From Cordylochernes scorpioides (lineage: Eukaryota; Arthropoda; Arachnida; Pseudoscorpiones; Chernetidae), in contig CP092863.1 in assembly GCA_030710605.1 (NCBI GenBank), positions 144,094,081 to 144,158,080 of the forward strand: a stretch of DNA of 64,000 nt. Reading direction: 5' to 3'. The translations under genes were made by a program, and so were the position numbers. The notes beneath the pieces are model-generated. The model was not told where the DNA came from. It saw only the letters and a list, made by a program, of their open reading frames with translations, and did no database searches. Of the stretch, positions 33,425-44,600 are shown one piece after another. How positions within the stretch are numbered: position 1 is the stretch's first letter; each line of letters opens with the position of its first letter.

Positions 33425-33665
33425 ACATATAAAATGAAAGGATATAAAAGCATGAATGTTTCTTTTATACATAATACAAACTTCTACTGTCCTTACTGCG
33501 ATGAAAAAATATATTATTGGCGAAAAAACCGCTAGGAGGGTTCACCACTGATGAGCCAAGCCCTCCCAATATTTTTTTTTCATCGCAAAGAGGATAGTAG
33601 AAATTTGTATTATGTATAAAAGAAACATTCATGCTTTTATATTCTTTCATTTTATATGTATTTTA
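33425..33665. mobile_element. Palindromic MITE with GGGAGGG core
   Basis: Counterpart of 8440-8690, starting right after the Ig6b exon region. Arms contain ACTTCTACTGTCCTTACTGC. Confidence 0.75.
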
Positions 33666-33719
33666 CCTTTATATTTACCTTGTACGTTTTTTATTATCCT
33701 TTGTGTCATTATACAATGC

Positions 33720-34380
33720 CACTATTCACATGTATTCCCATCCCTGGACACTTTTATTTTTCTGTTTATCATCACTCTTCACAATTCATACTTTCTCCGC
33801 TTTTGTCAGTCCCAAGCCCGGATGAAAAAGAAGGAGGGGGAGCAGTAACAATCTCGCTAAAAAAACCTGGGTTCAGCTGGCCCGGCTGATAGTACCCTGT
33901 AAGGGCTCTTAATCCAGGGATACAGGATGAGCAGCGTTTGTACTCCATGTTAGGAGCAGCTGCACATGGCGTCTGTTCCTCATGTCAGAGGCGGCCATTT
34001 CTTTTGGAGCTAAGTCGGCCTGCAACGGGGTAGTGCTCCCAGTCTTAATGACAAAGGCATATGCATTCTACTTCACCCAGTCATGATGGTTGTCAAACAG
34101 ACCCCACCAAAGGTCACAACTTGATACCCTAATATGATTGAGTGGAGATAAAGAAGAAGAAGAAAGAAGATTCATCCTTTCATACTTCATCATTAAGGTT
34201 AGGGATATTAGTTTTTTCTCCGTTAAAACATTACGATTTTTCGTTCAAAAGAAACATTTGCGGTAAAATTTTTAAACGTCGTTCCATATGTATCTTTTTT
34301 TGGATTAGTTATTGTACAGCTCATGCTTGGTGTCTCCCATACATGAGAGCAGATGGTCTGGGGTTATTTATACATATGTA
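33720..34380 (+). repeat. SINE-body and retroelement 3'-end repeats
   Basis: 33740-33780 shares CATCCCTGGACACTTTTATT with the SINE at 26238; 33870-34140 is the counterpart of the 7990-8240 repeat; 34170-34290 again resembles the SINE body (TTCATCCTTTCAT, CAAAAGAAACAT). Confidence 0.5.
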
Positions 34381-34499
34381 AAAATAATTGTATATTGGTA
34401 TAGCACATTTAACTTATTTCTATATATTCATTTGGTCTTTATAATTTGTATATATGCATCCTGTGTGTATGAAGTTGATAGAGAATGTTATGTATATAC

Positions 34500-35060
34500 C
34501 AAAATAGGCACCTCTCCCTTTAAAATATACCGAATCATAGCCCATTCCTATACTGATGAGAATCATAATCCCAAACCTTGTTATACAGGTTGGGTTTTGT
34601 CTGAATTTGTCGAATACTTGAGTTGTGGCTTATTCTTCATCATGACCATTGCATTCTGTATTGAGGTGATAAACCGAAATGCATTGTTTTTTTTTATCCT
34701 TTTTAAAAGGGAGAGGTGTCAATTCTCTTGTATATGAATATCACATCCTCTTGCAACGCTATGTTGTATTTTAGCCTGAAAATTATCCCTTGCTACTTTA
34801 CCAGCTTAAAATCCTTTTCAGTAAATTCGATTGAAATTCATAACCTATCTCGTAGGATGTTATGGAAGTGAAGCCGTCCCTGTACTGATGAGGGTCATAG
34901 CCTGAAACCATGGTATACTGGTTGTTGGTTGTTGTCTGAATTTTCCTAAACTGGTGTTGTGACTTATTCTTTATCACTTACATAAAGTTCTATACTGGGG
35001 CAATGAACTAAAATGCATTGTCATAATTCAATTTCAAAGGGAGAGATGCCTCTTTGGTAC
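34500..35060 (+). mobile_element. Tandem hammerhead-bearing repeat, second subfamily
   Basis: Counterpart of 7030-7595, with CACCTCTCCCTTT or its complement at 34510, 34710 and 35040. Contains the hammerhead at 34878-34921 and a decayed one at 34545-34590 (CUGAUGAGAAUC, with CAAAC instead of GAAAC). Confidence 0.6.
34878..34921 (+). ncRNA. Hammerhead ribozyme motif, subfamily 2
   Basis: CUGAUGA, stem II GGG-ucauag-CCU, GAAA, ACCAUGGU stem III, cleavage triplet GUA, and stem I CCCUGUA against UACUGG with one mismatch. Confidence 0.65.
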
Positions 35061-35439
35061 ATTTACAAATATTTTATTTTTTAATTCTCTATGTGTTTGC
35101 TTTATAAGTTTAATTTATTTTAAACTTAAGTAGATGGTTACGCGAGAATAAATTTTAAAAAAGTTTGATTGTTAATAGATATGCAAAGTAGTGTTAGACC
35201 GTTAACAAAAGGTTTAACTATATATGTAAATTTATTGTAAATGTTTAGAATTTTTCCCATATCGCGATTTTTTATTTGGTTAGATTTCATGGAAAACAAG
35301 CCTTGTATAATTGGACATTGCCTGATTTATAGAAAGTGAAACTTCATTTTAACAATTTTCGTGTAACTTCTTGTGTCGTAGGTAACATAGGCTGGTATTG
35401 AATGTATATGTAAATATAGATGGAAATTTTGCCGGGAGG

Positions 35440-35780
35440 ATATTGATCTAAAGAGACAAAGGTCGCCTCTCCCATCAAAATAAACGTCAAAAACCTTTTA
35501 GCCATAGATTTGGTCCAGCCACTTTGCCAGCTAAACACCTCTTTGGCAGATTGTCAAGATTCCATGAGATCCCTTGAGGATCTCATGGAATAAAGTCCGC
35601 CTTATGCTGACGAGGGCCATTAGCCGGAAACCATGGTCTCTAGGTGGACGCCTTTCAATTTGCCAAAGCTGGTGTTGTGGCTTTGTCACCGACCCGAGTC
35701 CGCTAGTTGCGGCGACTGCCAATAGATGGCGTCTAGTTTTGACGTCTATTTTGACGGGAGAGGCGAACTTTGCCTCTTTA
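35440..35780 (+). mobile_element. Hammerhead-bearing short repeat (retrozyme-like)
   Basis: Counterpart of 6310-6690, bounded by GTCGCCTCTCCC and GGGAGAGGCGAAC. Confidence 0.6.
35595..35649 (+). ncRNA. Hammerhead ribozyme motif, stem II damaged
   Basis: CUGACGA, GGGC-cauua-GCCG, GAAA, ACCAUGGU, GUC. The G in place of C at the end of stem II breaks the closing pair next to GAAA, so this copy is probably weak or dead. Confidence 0.65.
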
Positions 35781-35814
35781 GATATGTAAATATGTAAATA
35801 TATAATTATAGGTT

Positions 35815-36180
35815 TGTACATCGCCTAGATATCTGTAATGTGTACAACGGGATGTGTACGGCGTGTACAACGGAATTGTTTGAGATTCTTCGGTCACATC
35901 GCGTGACACAGGGGAATGGAGTACACCATACTGACCGGAAATATGTCTGGGCGATACATACCTGTAAACCCACCAACAAGCTTCGTAGACCAATTAAAGG
36001 AACTCACTGGTTTAACGGTCACCGAGATGGTACATTGAGTTCAAGACAGAGATGGCTGGTGTCGTGTTTGGAATGTAATATGTACAGTGCAACGTTCGAT
36101 CGTGAATAAAATGGCTGGCGTCGTGTTTGGGATTTAATATGTACAGTACAACGTTCGATCGCGAATAAATGATTAATAAA
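35815..36180 (+). pseudogene. Non-LTR retrotransposon C-terminal relic
   Basis: Counterpart of 5985-6266 with frame breaks. A short segment (GTGTTTGGGATTTAATATG and following bases) is duplicated near 36110-36170. Confidence 0.65.
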
Positions 36181-36549
36181 ATCTTTGAAGTACGGTATCA
36201 TATGAGATGTGCACATATGTAAACATGATTGCAATTTTATTTGCATAATCTAGGTCAGTATTACGAATATTTTGTGGAGCGGGTAGCAAACTGTGTTGTG
36301 AGGTTATGTTAGGTATGGGACACCATTCACAATAGACTGTGAAGTGGATACTACAAAAGAATGATATCATTATTAATGTATCTTGCGATGAGTTTATCTT
36401 AAGAATATTGTTAATTTTATTGATATAAATCTACTGGATATTAATCAAGTCAATGCTACAGGTTTCGGAGACCTAGGACACAAGAGGTTACACAGAATTA
36501 GTTACATTCTATTGTCACATCCAAGTTAACCTTCAACTCAAGTGTTATC

Positions 36550-36735
36550 TTACAATGAGTTTCTTTTAATTACAAAACGCTAGCTTTTAAGTGATAATCG
36601 CTCTTCAACGAGCTTAAAACATCGACAATATCTTACAAGATTTCTTGTAGGATATAGTCAATGTTTTATTAAGCCCGTTGAAGAGCGATTTTCATTTAAA
36701 GGCTAGCGTTTTGTAATTAAAAGAAACTCATTGTG
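36550..36735. repeat. Fold-back element
   Basis: Counterpart of 5450-5615. Arms contain AAACGCTAGCTTTTAAGTG and the GTTGAAGAGCG hairpin motif, separated by TCTTACAAGATTTCTTG. Confidence 0.8.
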
Positions 36736-36867
36736 AGAAAATATTTTGTAATTTTCAAACTTTTTTTACAATTTTATCATGAATCAAGTGTTATCTGTTT
36801 CAGTGGCAATTCTAAATATTCTTCAAGCTTGAGTGCGTTCTGTCAACTTAAGTGTTATCTGTTTCAG

Positions 36868-37155
36868 TGGCCCCAGAGTTGGATCCCAACACGTTTCCAG
36901 AGAAAGTGGTGGCACGGGCTGGGACTAGAGTGAAGTTACTCTGTTCCGTGATTGGAGGGGATGGACCTCTGAACGTGGGATGGGTCCGTACAAACAGAGG
37001 ACCTTTGGGTCCTGATGTCACTCTACAGCCACTAGAGGACTCCGCTGTGCTGATTCTATTCCGACGTCTAGCCCCACACATGGCTGGTAACTACACCTGC
37101 TTCGCTGAGAACCGAGCTGCTCTCGTGGAGCGTCACACCACCCTGGAAGTTCAAG
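36868..37155 (+). CDS. Dscam: Dscam-like exon, complete Ig7
   Basis: 288-bp exon, phase 1 to 1, acceptor CTGTTTCAG, donor CAAG/GTACAC. It encodes a full Ig domain with cysteines in KLLCSV and GNYTCFAEN and the core tryptophan in VGWVRTN. Its position between Ig6b and the VPPRW-type Ig8 start fits Dscam Ig7. The final 30 bases plus the donor and intron start are repeated four more times downstream (37252-38030), giving extra potential 5' splice sites. Confidence 0.92.
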
Positions 37156-37251
37156 GTACACTAATCTCACCCATCTTTCCCTTTCTTATAAAGCAACCCG
37201 AACATCAGACCGTTCAACAAACAGGTCTTAAACAACACCCAGTTCCAACCC

Positions 37252-38030
37252 TGTAACACATGAAGCGACACACCACCATGGAAGTCCAAGGTACCATAAT
37301 CTCGCCCTTCTTTACCTTTCTTTTAAAGAAACTGGAACATCAGACCGTTCAACAAACAGATCTATAACGACACCCAGTTCTAATCCTTATTACCCTTCTT
37401 ATATATATGACGAATTTTATATGAATATATATAATGTTGTAACACATATAGTGACATACCACCCTGGATGTCCAAGGTACCATAATCTCACCCATCTTTC
37501 CCTTTCTTATAAAGAAACTGGAACATAAGACCGTTCAACGAATTGGTCTTAAACGACACCCAGTTCTAACCCTTATTATAGTCTTTACATATATGTCGTA
37601 TTTTATATATGAATATATATAAATTTGTAACACGTGAAGTGACACATCACCCTGGAAGTTCATGGTACCATAATCTCACCCATCATTCCCTTTCTTAGAA
37701 AGAAACTGGAACATCAGACCGTTCAACGAATGTGTGTGGGTCTTAAGCAACAGCCAGTTCTAATCCTTATTACCCTTTTTACATATATGTCGTATTTTTT
37801 ATATGAATATATATTATGTTGTAACACGTGAAGCGACATACCACCATGGAAGTTCAAGGTACCATAATCTCACCCATCTTTCCCTTTCTTAGAAAGAAGC
37901 TGGAACATCAGACCATTCAACGAATGGGTCTTAAACAACAGCCAGTTTTAATCCGTATTACAATTTTCACAAATCTAGCGTATTTTATATGTTGTACATA
38001 TAATGTTTTACATCGAATCACCCCATGATG
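37252..38030 (+). repeat. Tandem copies of the Ig7 exon end plus splice donor
   Basis: Four units starting near 37252, 37438, 37624 and 37820 (186-196 bp). Each begins GTAACAC, then a degenerate copy of the last exon codons (for example encoding RHTTMEVQ), then AAG/GTACCATAATCTC. The third has ATG/GT instead of AAG/GT. The rest of each unit is intron sequence. Confidence 0.85.
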
Positions 38031-38039
38031 TAACTACTA

Positions 38040-39380
38040 AATGGTGTTTATAAAATGCTTTCCGTAAGATGTAGTATTTGTCTTTTGAACTGCTAAAGGT
38101 ATTCACAAATCAACTGATACACCCTGTATATGATTACTTATCCTGGTCTACCTTTCTCTATCTGTTTTTATAACGTTTCGGTGACTCATTGCCTTCATTT
38201 TCATTATCCTGAAAATAGAGGTTGCCTGGCCGGCATTCAAATTTATGTATAAACAAGAAGACCCTGTTTGTTCTTCGAACAAAATGATACAAAAAAACGA
38301 TATTCCCGAACATTTTAGATTTCAAATATTATGTAAAAGTGATAGCAACGTTTCATAAAAGCATTCCATTCACAAAAGCAAACGATGGCAGAATTGATGA
38401 TTCTGATACTTGTATATAGGATTAGAGACTTCGGTCAGTTAAAGTTTTATTTTCTCAACGTTTCAACAAAAATCTGTTGTCTGGAGAAATACATAAAAAT
38501 GGGTATTTGGCAAGGTGATGAAAATTGTTATCATTGTATTCAAAATATTGAACTACTGTACACACTTTTCAACATTTTCATAGAAATCGGTAAAAAATAA
38601 ACAATAGAAAATTAATTTTCTATTGAAAGAATGAAAGCGGGCTATCGAAATGTTGGTGTTAATACAAAATAATGGTTGAAAAGGAATATTTGAATATTTT
38701 GTTATGTATTTATAAATTGATGCAGAGAGGAAGACCCTATATCAACAAATTAAATGTACCAACACTTCACCCTACGTATTGCTTTCAAAAATATCAGCAA
38801 ACAAATCTAAGGCAATAGCTTACTATAAACCTTTTAGATTATCATTATGTAAGGACCAGTCAACAAGTGAATGACTTTGAGATGAAGAGTAAAGCCAGTT
38901 CAATTTCTATGTAAATAACACAAGATGATTATTACCTTACCAAATTGGGAGAATCTGTATGGGTTAAGTCCGCAATAAAGGCTTTTTGTGTGTGTGTGGT
39001 GTGTGTTATGTATTTATAAAGGTGCGTATGTCTCTAGAAACAACCTCGTACCTAAGAAGTCCTCTATTCGCCGGCAGATTCATGGAGAACTGGGAACTAA
39101 GGGTACGAGGGCCATAGAAGGGAAGTCCTATTGGAGCGTAAGACAGGTTTTACCAAGTCTAAACGAGAGGACAGCAACCTGGCCATGAAACTCTCGTAGA
39201 GGTCTGTGGGCTGATTTGTCGATCCCATGGAGCTAGACCATAAAGACAGGCGCGAGAGGCCAAACCATTCTCGGTGCGTGGAGAATGTATCATTCCCTAG
39301 GTGATTGAAAAAGGATCGGTTTATGGAACGAGAGGTCTGGGTGGCCATATTATTCCTAGGATGTCTCTATAAACAGCTAA
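38040..39380. other. Intron between Ig7 and Ig8a, no gene seen
   Basis: Mirrors 3000-4340. Includes AACAAGAAGACCCTGTTTGT and its inverted neighbour, a GT tract at 38983-39000 and repeat fragments; no exon recognised. Confidence 0.5.
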
Positions 39381-39399
39381 TCGATTGAGGTGTACGCAG

Positions 39400-39519
39400 T
39401 GCCCCCACGATGGACCGTGGAGCCCCGAGATATCTCCGTGGTGGCTGGACAACCAGTCCTAATGGACTGTGTAGCTGAAGGACTTCCCAATCCATCTGTC
39501 CTCTGGAGGAAGAAACAAG
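39400..39519 (+). CDS. Dscam: Dscam-like exon, first half of Ig8
   Basis: 120 bp, phase 1 to 1, acceptor TGTACGCAG, donor CAAG/GTCTCT. It begins VPPRWTVEPRDISVV, which is close to the start of Dscam Ig8, and holds the first cysteine (LMDCVAEG) and tryptophan (VLWRKK) of the domain. It joins in frame to 41167-41331. Confidence 0.9.
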
Positions 39520-39699
39520 GTCTCTTTATCTACTTATTTCTTTTATCCACTTTTATTCAAATGTACATTTAAACGATCAAATATTTTAGTCAATTATTAC
39601 CAGATTCCTCTTAAGGCGTCATCTTTTGTTGAAAATTGATTCAAACTTTTATTTATATCTATTATATTTAAATACACACATATATATGTATATATATAT

Positions 39700-40115
39700 C
39701 TAAAGAGAAAAAGGTCGCCTCTCCCGTCAAAATAGACGTCAAAACCAGACGCCATCTATTGACGTCTATTTTGACGGGAGAGACGACCTTTGTCTCTTTA
39801 GATCAATATCTTCCCGGCAAAATTCTCATTTATATTTTAGCCATATATATGGCCCAGCCACTTTGGCAGCTAAACACCTCTTTGGCAGATTGTCAAGATT
39901 CCTTTAGATCCCGTGTGGATCTCATGGAATTAAGTCCGCCCTAGACTGACGAGGGCCATTAGCCCGAAACCATGGTCTCTAGGTGGACGCTTTTCAGTTT
40001 GTCAAAGCTGGTTTTGTGCTTTGTCACTGACCCGAGGCCGCTAGTTGCGGCGACGATCAATAGATGGCGTCTGGTTTTGACGGGAGAGGCGACCTTTTTA
40101 TCTTTAGATCAATGT
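39700..40115 (+). mobile_element. Hammerhead-bearing short repeat (retrozyme-like)
   Basis: Counterpart of 2250-2690. GGTCGCCTCTCCCGTCAAAA at 39713 and GGGAGAGGCGACC at 40083 bound it; a third, inverted GGGAGAGACGACC lies at 39776. Confidence 0.62.
39934..39988 (+). ncRNA. Type I hammerhead ribozyme motif, well preserved
   Basis: CUGACGA, stem II GGGC-cauua-GCCC, GAAA, palindromic ACCAUGGU stem III and GUC cleavage triplet. Stem I is strong: CCUAGA pairs perfectly with UCUAGG, and GUCC with GGAC beyond an internal loop. All core bases fit the hammerhead consensus (CUGANGA, GAAA, UH). Confidence 0.85.
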
Positions 40116-40119
40116 CCTC

Positions 40120-40850
40120 CCGGCAAATTTCCATATATATATATATATATATGTTACACTAGATGGCGCTCTGCCATCTAGAAATGCTAATGTGAGCGGT
40201 CAGACTATGCCTTATACAGTAGAACTTCCTTGTAAAGGACACCTAATTACAGAGCCAAAGTGTACTTTAGGGAGAGATGTCTTCTTACCAGAGAGTGGCT
40301 AAATTGTAAAAATGGTAATTTTGCAAATGAAAACTGTCCTTTGTGGAGAGATGTCCGCTAAAGGGAGGTTCTACTGTATATATATATATATATATTATAA
40401 ATAAAATATTTTCTGCTGATTTTGTAATATTTTGAAATATACAGTATTATTAGCTGTTGCTTGATTATGGAATCCATGAGTATTTTACGTTATTGTTTTG
40501 CAGTCGTGGCAATAATTAAATAAAATTAGTTATCAAAAATAGCTTTAATCGAGCTAAAGGAATATATAAAAAACATAATTTGATAAAGTACTGCCTGTCT
40601 AAAGGCGTAAGAATAAAAAAAAATGAAAAACCTATTTACATAATGTACAAAAGGTTTGAGCCGGCCATCAGGAAACAACAACAATGAGTTTTTTATAGGG
40701 GAAGCGTGACCTATGGCGGTCTGTTTAACAGAATATTTGAATCTATGAAATATAATTTTAAATATAATAATATTTTTATATAACGTATATAGTTTTTATA
40801 ATATGATGCACTAGAGCGCGCCATCTGTTATCAAAATTCGAAATTATTTT
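40120..40850. other. Intron sequence, no gene seen
   Basis: Mirrors 1560-2220: a GAGAGATGTCCGC repeat pair, (TA)n at 40375-40395 and the GAGCCGGCCATC repeat. No exon recognised. Confidence 0.5.
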
Positions 40851-40859
40851 AAAGGCGTA

Positions 40860-41065
40860 AGATTCTGCTGGGAGGGTTCACCACTGATGAGCCAGACCCT
40901 CCCATTAATTTTTCCATTCCAGTAAGGGCAGTAAAAATTGTTTATTTTCAAACCGCTTGGAGGGTTAACCACTGATGAGCCAGGCCCTCCCATTAATTTT
41001 TCCATTGCAGTAAGGGCAGTAGAAATTGTTTATTTTCAAAAAGAATCTTACGCCTTTAAAACAAT
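40860..41065 (-). repeat. Two tandem MITE-core copies
   Basis: Right-arm counterpart of the five-copy array at 1085-1525, with GCGTAAGATTCT and its inverse at the two ends. Copy number differs, two against five. Confidence 0.85.
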
Positions 41066-41166
41066 TTCGAATTTTGATATATAGTTTTATTTACTAGAGG
41101 GATATACAGTGCAATTGTTCTTACGTGATTTTGTAGTTGTGAAGACTGTGACGTTATGTATGTCAG

Positions 41167-41331
41167 GATCCCACTACAGCGCCGTCACTCCTGGCTACAG
41201 ACGTCAGATGCTTGAGAACGGGACACTGTCCTTGGTAGCAGCTGAACCTGGAGACGCAGGACACTACATGTGTCAAGCTGCCAACGGAGTGGGAGCTGGT
41301 CTCAGTAAAGTTGTCTCCCTCACTGTCCACA
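41167..41331 (+). CDS. Dscam: Dscam-like exon, second half of Ig8
   Basis: 165 bp, phase 1 to 1, acceptor TATGTCAG, donor A/GTAAGT. It encodes RRQMLENGTLSLVAAEPGD followed by the DAGHYMCQAANGVG motif with the second Ig cysteine. Last exon within the duplicated arm; from here on the gene is single copy in this window. Confidence 0.9.
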
Positions 41332-41499
41332 GTAAGTCCACAACCTGTACATAATAATTCGTCAGGTTTTGACGTCTATTTTGACGGGAGAGGCCCCCCT
41401 ATGCTTCTATGAATCAATTTTCTCCCGGCAAATTTCCCATCTATATTTTACATCTGTACACAGTGAATTTATATAGTGAATAAGAAGGAATAAAAACCA

Positions 41500-41600
41500 A
41501 AGGTGACGATATTCTTTATTTAAGATATATAATCTTGGCAAGCTTTCGGACTAGCCTCGGAGACAGCCTTCAACAGGCTAATATTACGCAATAACAAGAA
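41500..41600 (-). repeat. Repeat carrying the GTTGAA-GAAAGC hairpin
   Basis: Minus strand 41577 to 41537: CCTGTTGAAGGCTGTCTCCG, then AGGCTAGTCCGAAAGCTTGC, followed by TCTTAAATAAAGAATATC. Same family as 590-720 and 42250-42370. Confidence 0.65.
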
Positions 41601-41743
41601 ACTAGAGAATATATATATATAAATAGTATTTTTTTTAATTAAAATTCAACGAGTAGTTGATTATTATTCCGATAAATGGCACCAGCCATCAGCAACTTTT
41701 CAGTTGCACGATAAGGGGAGGCCTTCATACATATATATAAACT

Positions 41744-42150
41744 AGCCGAATGACCCGGGCAACGCCCGTGTTTTACCCGATTGAATGTTTTTATTCAAAT
41801 ACTATTTGTTACAATTATAAATTGGGGCCTTAAATAATTGCATATGTTAGTTAATAACTATAGCCTATGTGCTTTATCTGTCTATGTACTGTTGGCTTCC
41901 GTAGGCGTCTCATACTGGGAAAAAGAAAGAGAGGATTCCATTTAGTTATTAACTAATATATGCATTTATTGAAGGAGCGACTCGCTCCAACACAATAGTT
42001 ACAAAAACGAAAACCCAAGTGGGGGAGGCATGATGGGGGGTGGGTAGGCAAAGGTGGCGTGATCGTAGCCAACCAATAGGAGGCCGCCATTCCAAAAAAA
42101 AGCAAACGGTGACAGAGTTGATTAGGAGATGAGGAATGACGCTCGTAACT
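41744..42150 (-). mobile_element. Helitron-like element with CTAG 3' end
   Basis: ACTAGCCGAATGACCCGGGC at 41742 is the 3' terminus read on the + strand; the other end shares ACGCTCGTAACTGTATAT with 11100. The left arm has only the distal part of this repeat (300-540). Confidence 0.65.
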
Positions 42151-42211
42151 GTATATAGAATAGAAATATTTTATGAAGTGAACGATCATTATTTCAATTT
42201 ATGTCAATATC

Positions 42212-42249
<38 letters not shown>

Positions 42250-42250
<1 letters not shown>

Positions 42251-42370
42251 TCTCTCTAGTTTCTTTTATTCACATTAATATCCTGTTGAAGGAGGTTATT
42301 GTCCGAAAGCTTGCCAAGATTATATCTCTTAAATGAAGAAACTCGTCGCTGCTAGCTTTTATTCCTACTT
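42250..42370 (+). repeat. Repeat carrying the GTTGAA-GAAAGC hairpin
   Basis: TCCTGTTGAAGGAGGTTATT then GTCCGAAAGCTTGCC (42282-42314), followed by CTTAAATGAAGAAACTCGTC. Confidence 0.65.
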
Positions 42371-42439
42371 CGAAATGATGTCTGGGGTGATTCCTTCTCT
42401 TGTAATGTGTAAATACATATACAACACACACACCCGGTA

Positions 42440-43795
42440 CACAAAAGCCTTTATAAACTCATAAAGTCTTAAACTCATAGACAAAACTTAAGGAAGTTGT
42501 ACCTTTCAGCATGTATATCGGGATTCAGACAATAACTCTGAAAGATATTACAGTGACCTTTATTGAAGACAAACGAGATAACCAAGTGTGTATACACTCA
42601 TGGAAAAAACTTAAGGAAGTTGTACCATTTAGCATGTATATCGGGATTCAGACAATAACTCTGAAAGATATTACAGTGACTTTTATTGAAGACACTCGAG
42701 ATAACCAAGTGTGTATACACTCATGGAAAAAACTTAAGGAAGTTGTACCTTTTACCATGTATATCGGGATTCAGACAATAACTCTGAAAGATATTACAGT
42801 GACTTTTATTGAAGACACAAGAGATAACCAAGTGTGTATACACTCACGGAAAAAACTTAAGGAAGTTGTACCTTTTACCATGTATATCGGGATTCAGACA
42901 ACAACTCTGAAAGATATTACAGTGACTTTTATTGAAGACACACGAGATAACCAAGTGTGTATACACTCATAGAAAAAACTTAAGGAAGTTGTACCCTTTA
43001 CCATGTATATCGGGATTCAGATAACAACTCTGAAAGATATTACAGTGACTTTTATTGAAGACACACGAGATAACCAAGTGTGTATACACTCATGGACAAA
43101 ACTTAAGGAAGTTGTACCCTTTACCATGTATATCGGGATTCAGATAATAACTCTGAAAGATATTACAGTGACTTTTATTGAAGACATACGAGATAACCAA
43201 GTGTGTATACACTCATGGAAAAAACATAAGGAAGTTGTACCTTTTAGCATGTATATCGGGATTCAGACAATAACTCTGAAAGATATTACAGTGACTTTTA
43301 TTGAAGACACAAGAGATAACCAAGTGTGTATACACTCATGGAAAAAATTCAAGGAAGTTGTACCTTTCAGCATGTATATCGGGATTCAATAACTCTGAAA
43401 TATATTACAGTGACCTTTATTGAAGACACACGAGATAACCAAGTGTGTATACACTCATGGAAAAACTTAAGGAAGCTGTACCTTTCAGAATGCATATCAC
43501 ATATCAGGATTCAGACAATAACTCTGAAAGATATTACAGTGACCTTTATTAGAGAAACACGAGATAACCAAGTGTATATACACTCATGGACAAAACTTAA
43601 GGAAGTTGTACCTTTTATCATGTATATCGGGATTCAGACAATAACTCTGAAAGATATTACAGTGACCTTTATTAGAGAAACACGAGATAACCAAAGTGTG
43701 AACAAAATTGTCTCTGTCTCCTTAAAAAAAAATCACAGACAACCGGCGTCATCAAGATATAAAATTTCCTCAAATTCTATCCATAAGTGTATATT
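42440..43795 (+). repeat. Large 123-bp tandem array from a TA-type MITE
   Basis: Ten or so units of 123 bp, each with ATGTATATCGGGATTCAGA, GATATTACAGTGAC and CAAGTGTGTATACACTCATG. Because 123 is 41 codons, frames stay open for 129-178 codons, but they have no other coding sign. Ends in the unique MITE 3' part (ACAAAATTGTCTCTGTCTCC, CCATAAGTGTATAT) at 43700-43795. Confidence 0.92.
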
Positions 43796-43799
43796 GGAT

Positions 43800-44600
43800 T
43801 CGCCATGGAGTCTAAAATGGAGAATTATTTATAAAGTGAAAGCTTTTTTTATACAGAAATAGAAATAAAAGTGACTAGTGTTTATGGAACAAAAATCGCC
43901 TACTACACGGAAACAAAATTCGACAGCATAAAATCGAATCCAAATAACATTTAAACATAATAATGCAGATTATATAGACAGAAAACCATAATTAGGGCAA
44001 TTAGTCTCATACAAGGTTTAGTATGATAAAGATAAGTCAGAGAAAAACAGAAATAAAGATATAAAAGATTAAAGCATGCTTATATTTACAATACAATAGT
44101 TTAGAAATGTTATGCATATATATATTTACATTAATATATACACATATGTATATATACATTCAATACCAGCATATGTTACCTACCATTAATATAATCAGAT
44201 AAATTAGTTTAGAAATGTGAAAAATAATACAAAATTGAATTTTTTCTTGGATCATGTGGATAAATTCAGAAAAAAGGTGTTTCCTGATCGTGCAACTGAA
44301 GAATCTATCGGAATAAATATCAATTACCCGTTGATTTTTAATTATTCTAGACTTTTTACTTAGTTCAGAAAAGTAATGCATATATAAATTAACATCAATA
44401 TATACACATATGCATATATATACATTCAATACCAGCATATTTTACCTACGAAATAAGAAGTTACACAGAAACTGTTGGAGTGAAGTTTCACTTTCCATAA
44501 ATCAGGCAATAGACAATTATACTAGCCTTGTAGAATTTATTGAATCCAGCCTCAATAAAAGGCGGGATGAATTACTAAACTATAAAATAGTTAAAATATT
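43800..44600. other. Intron sequence with a dispersed repeat, no gene seen
   Basis: ACATTCAATACCAGCATAT occurs at 44156 and 44422, followed in the second by TTACACAGAAACTGTTGGAG and AAATCAGGCAATAGACAATT, also found at 6690-6800. No exon recognised. Confidence 0.5.

Larger units (their letters stand above)
22800..42215 (+). repeat. Right arm of large inverted duplication
   Basis: Partner of 290-20418, carrying the Dscam exons on the + strand and continuous with the rest of the gene to 62134. Homology starts near 22800, where the left contig would continue across the gap, and stops at the (TA)n tract at 42215-42248. The left copy at that point holds a MITE (7-268), so the true duplication boundary may lie outside the window. 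Confidence 0.93.

Noticed and set aside
42511-43862. Repeat proteins of 129-178 residues from the 123-bp array
   Set aside because: The period is a multiple of three, so frames stay open by chance. Single-copy relatives (59312-59462, 46690-46922) have no comparable frame.
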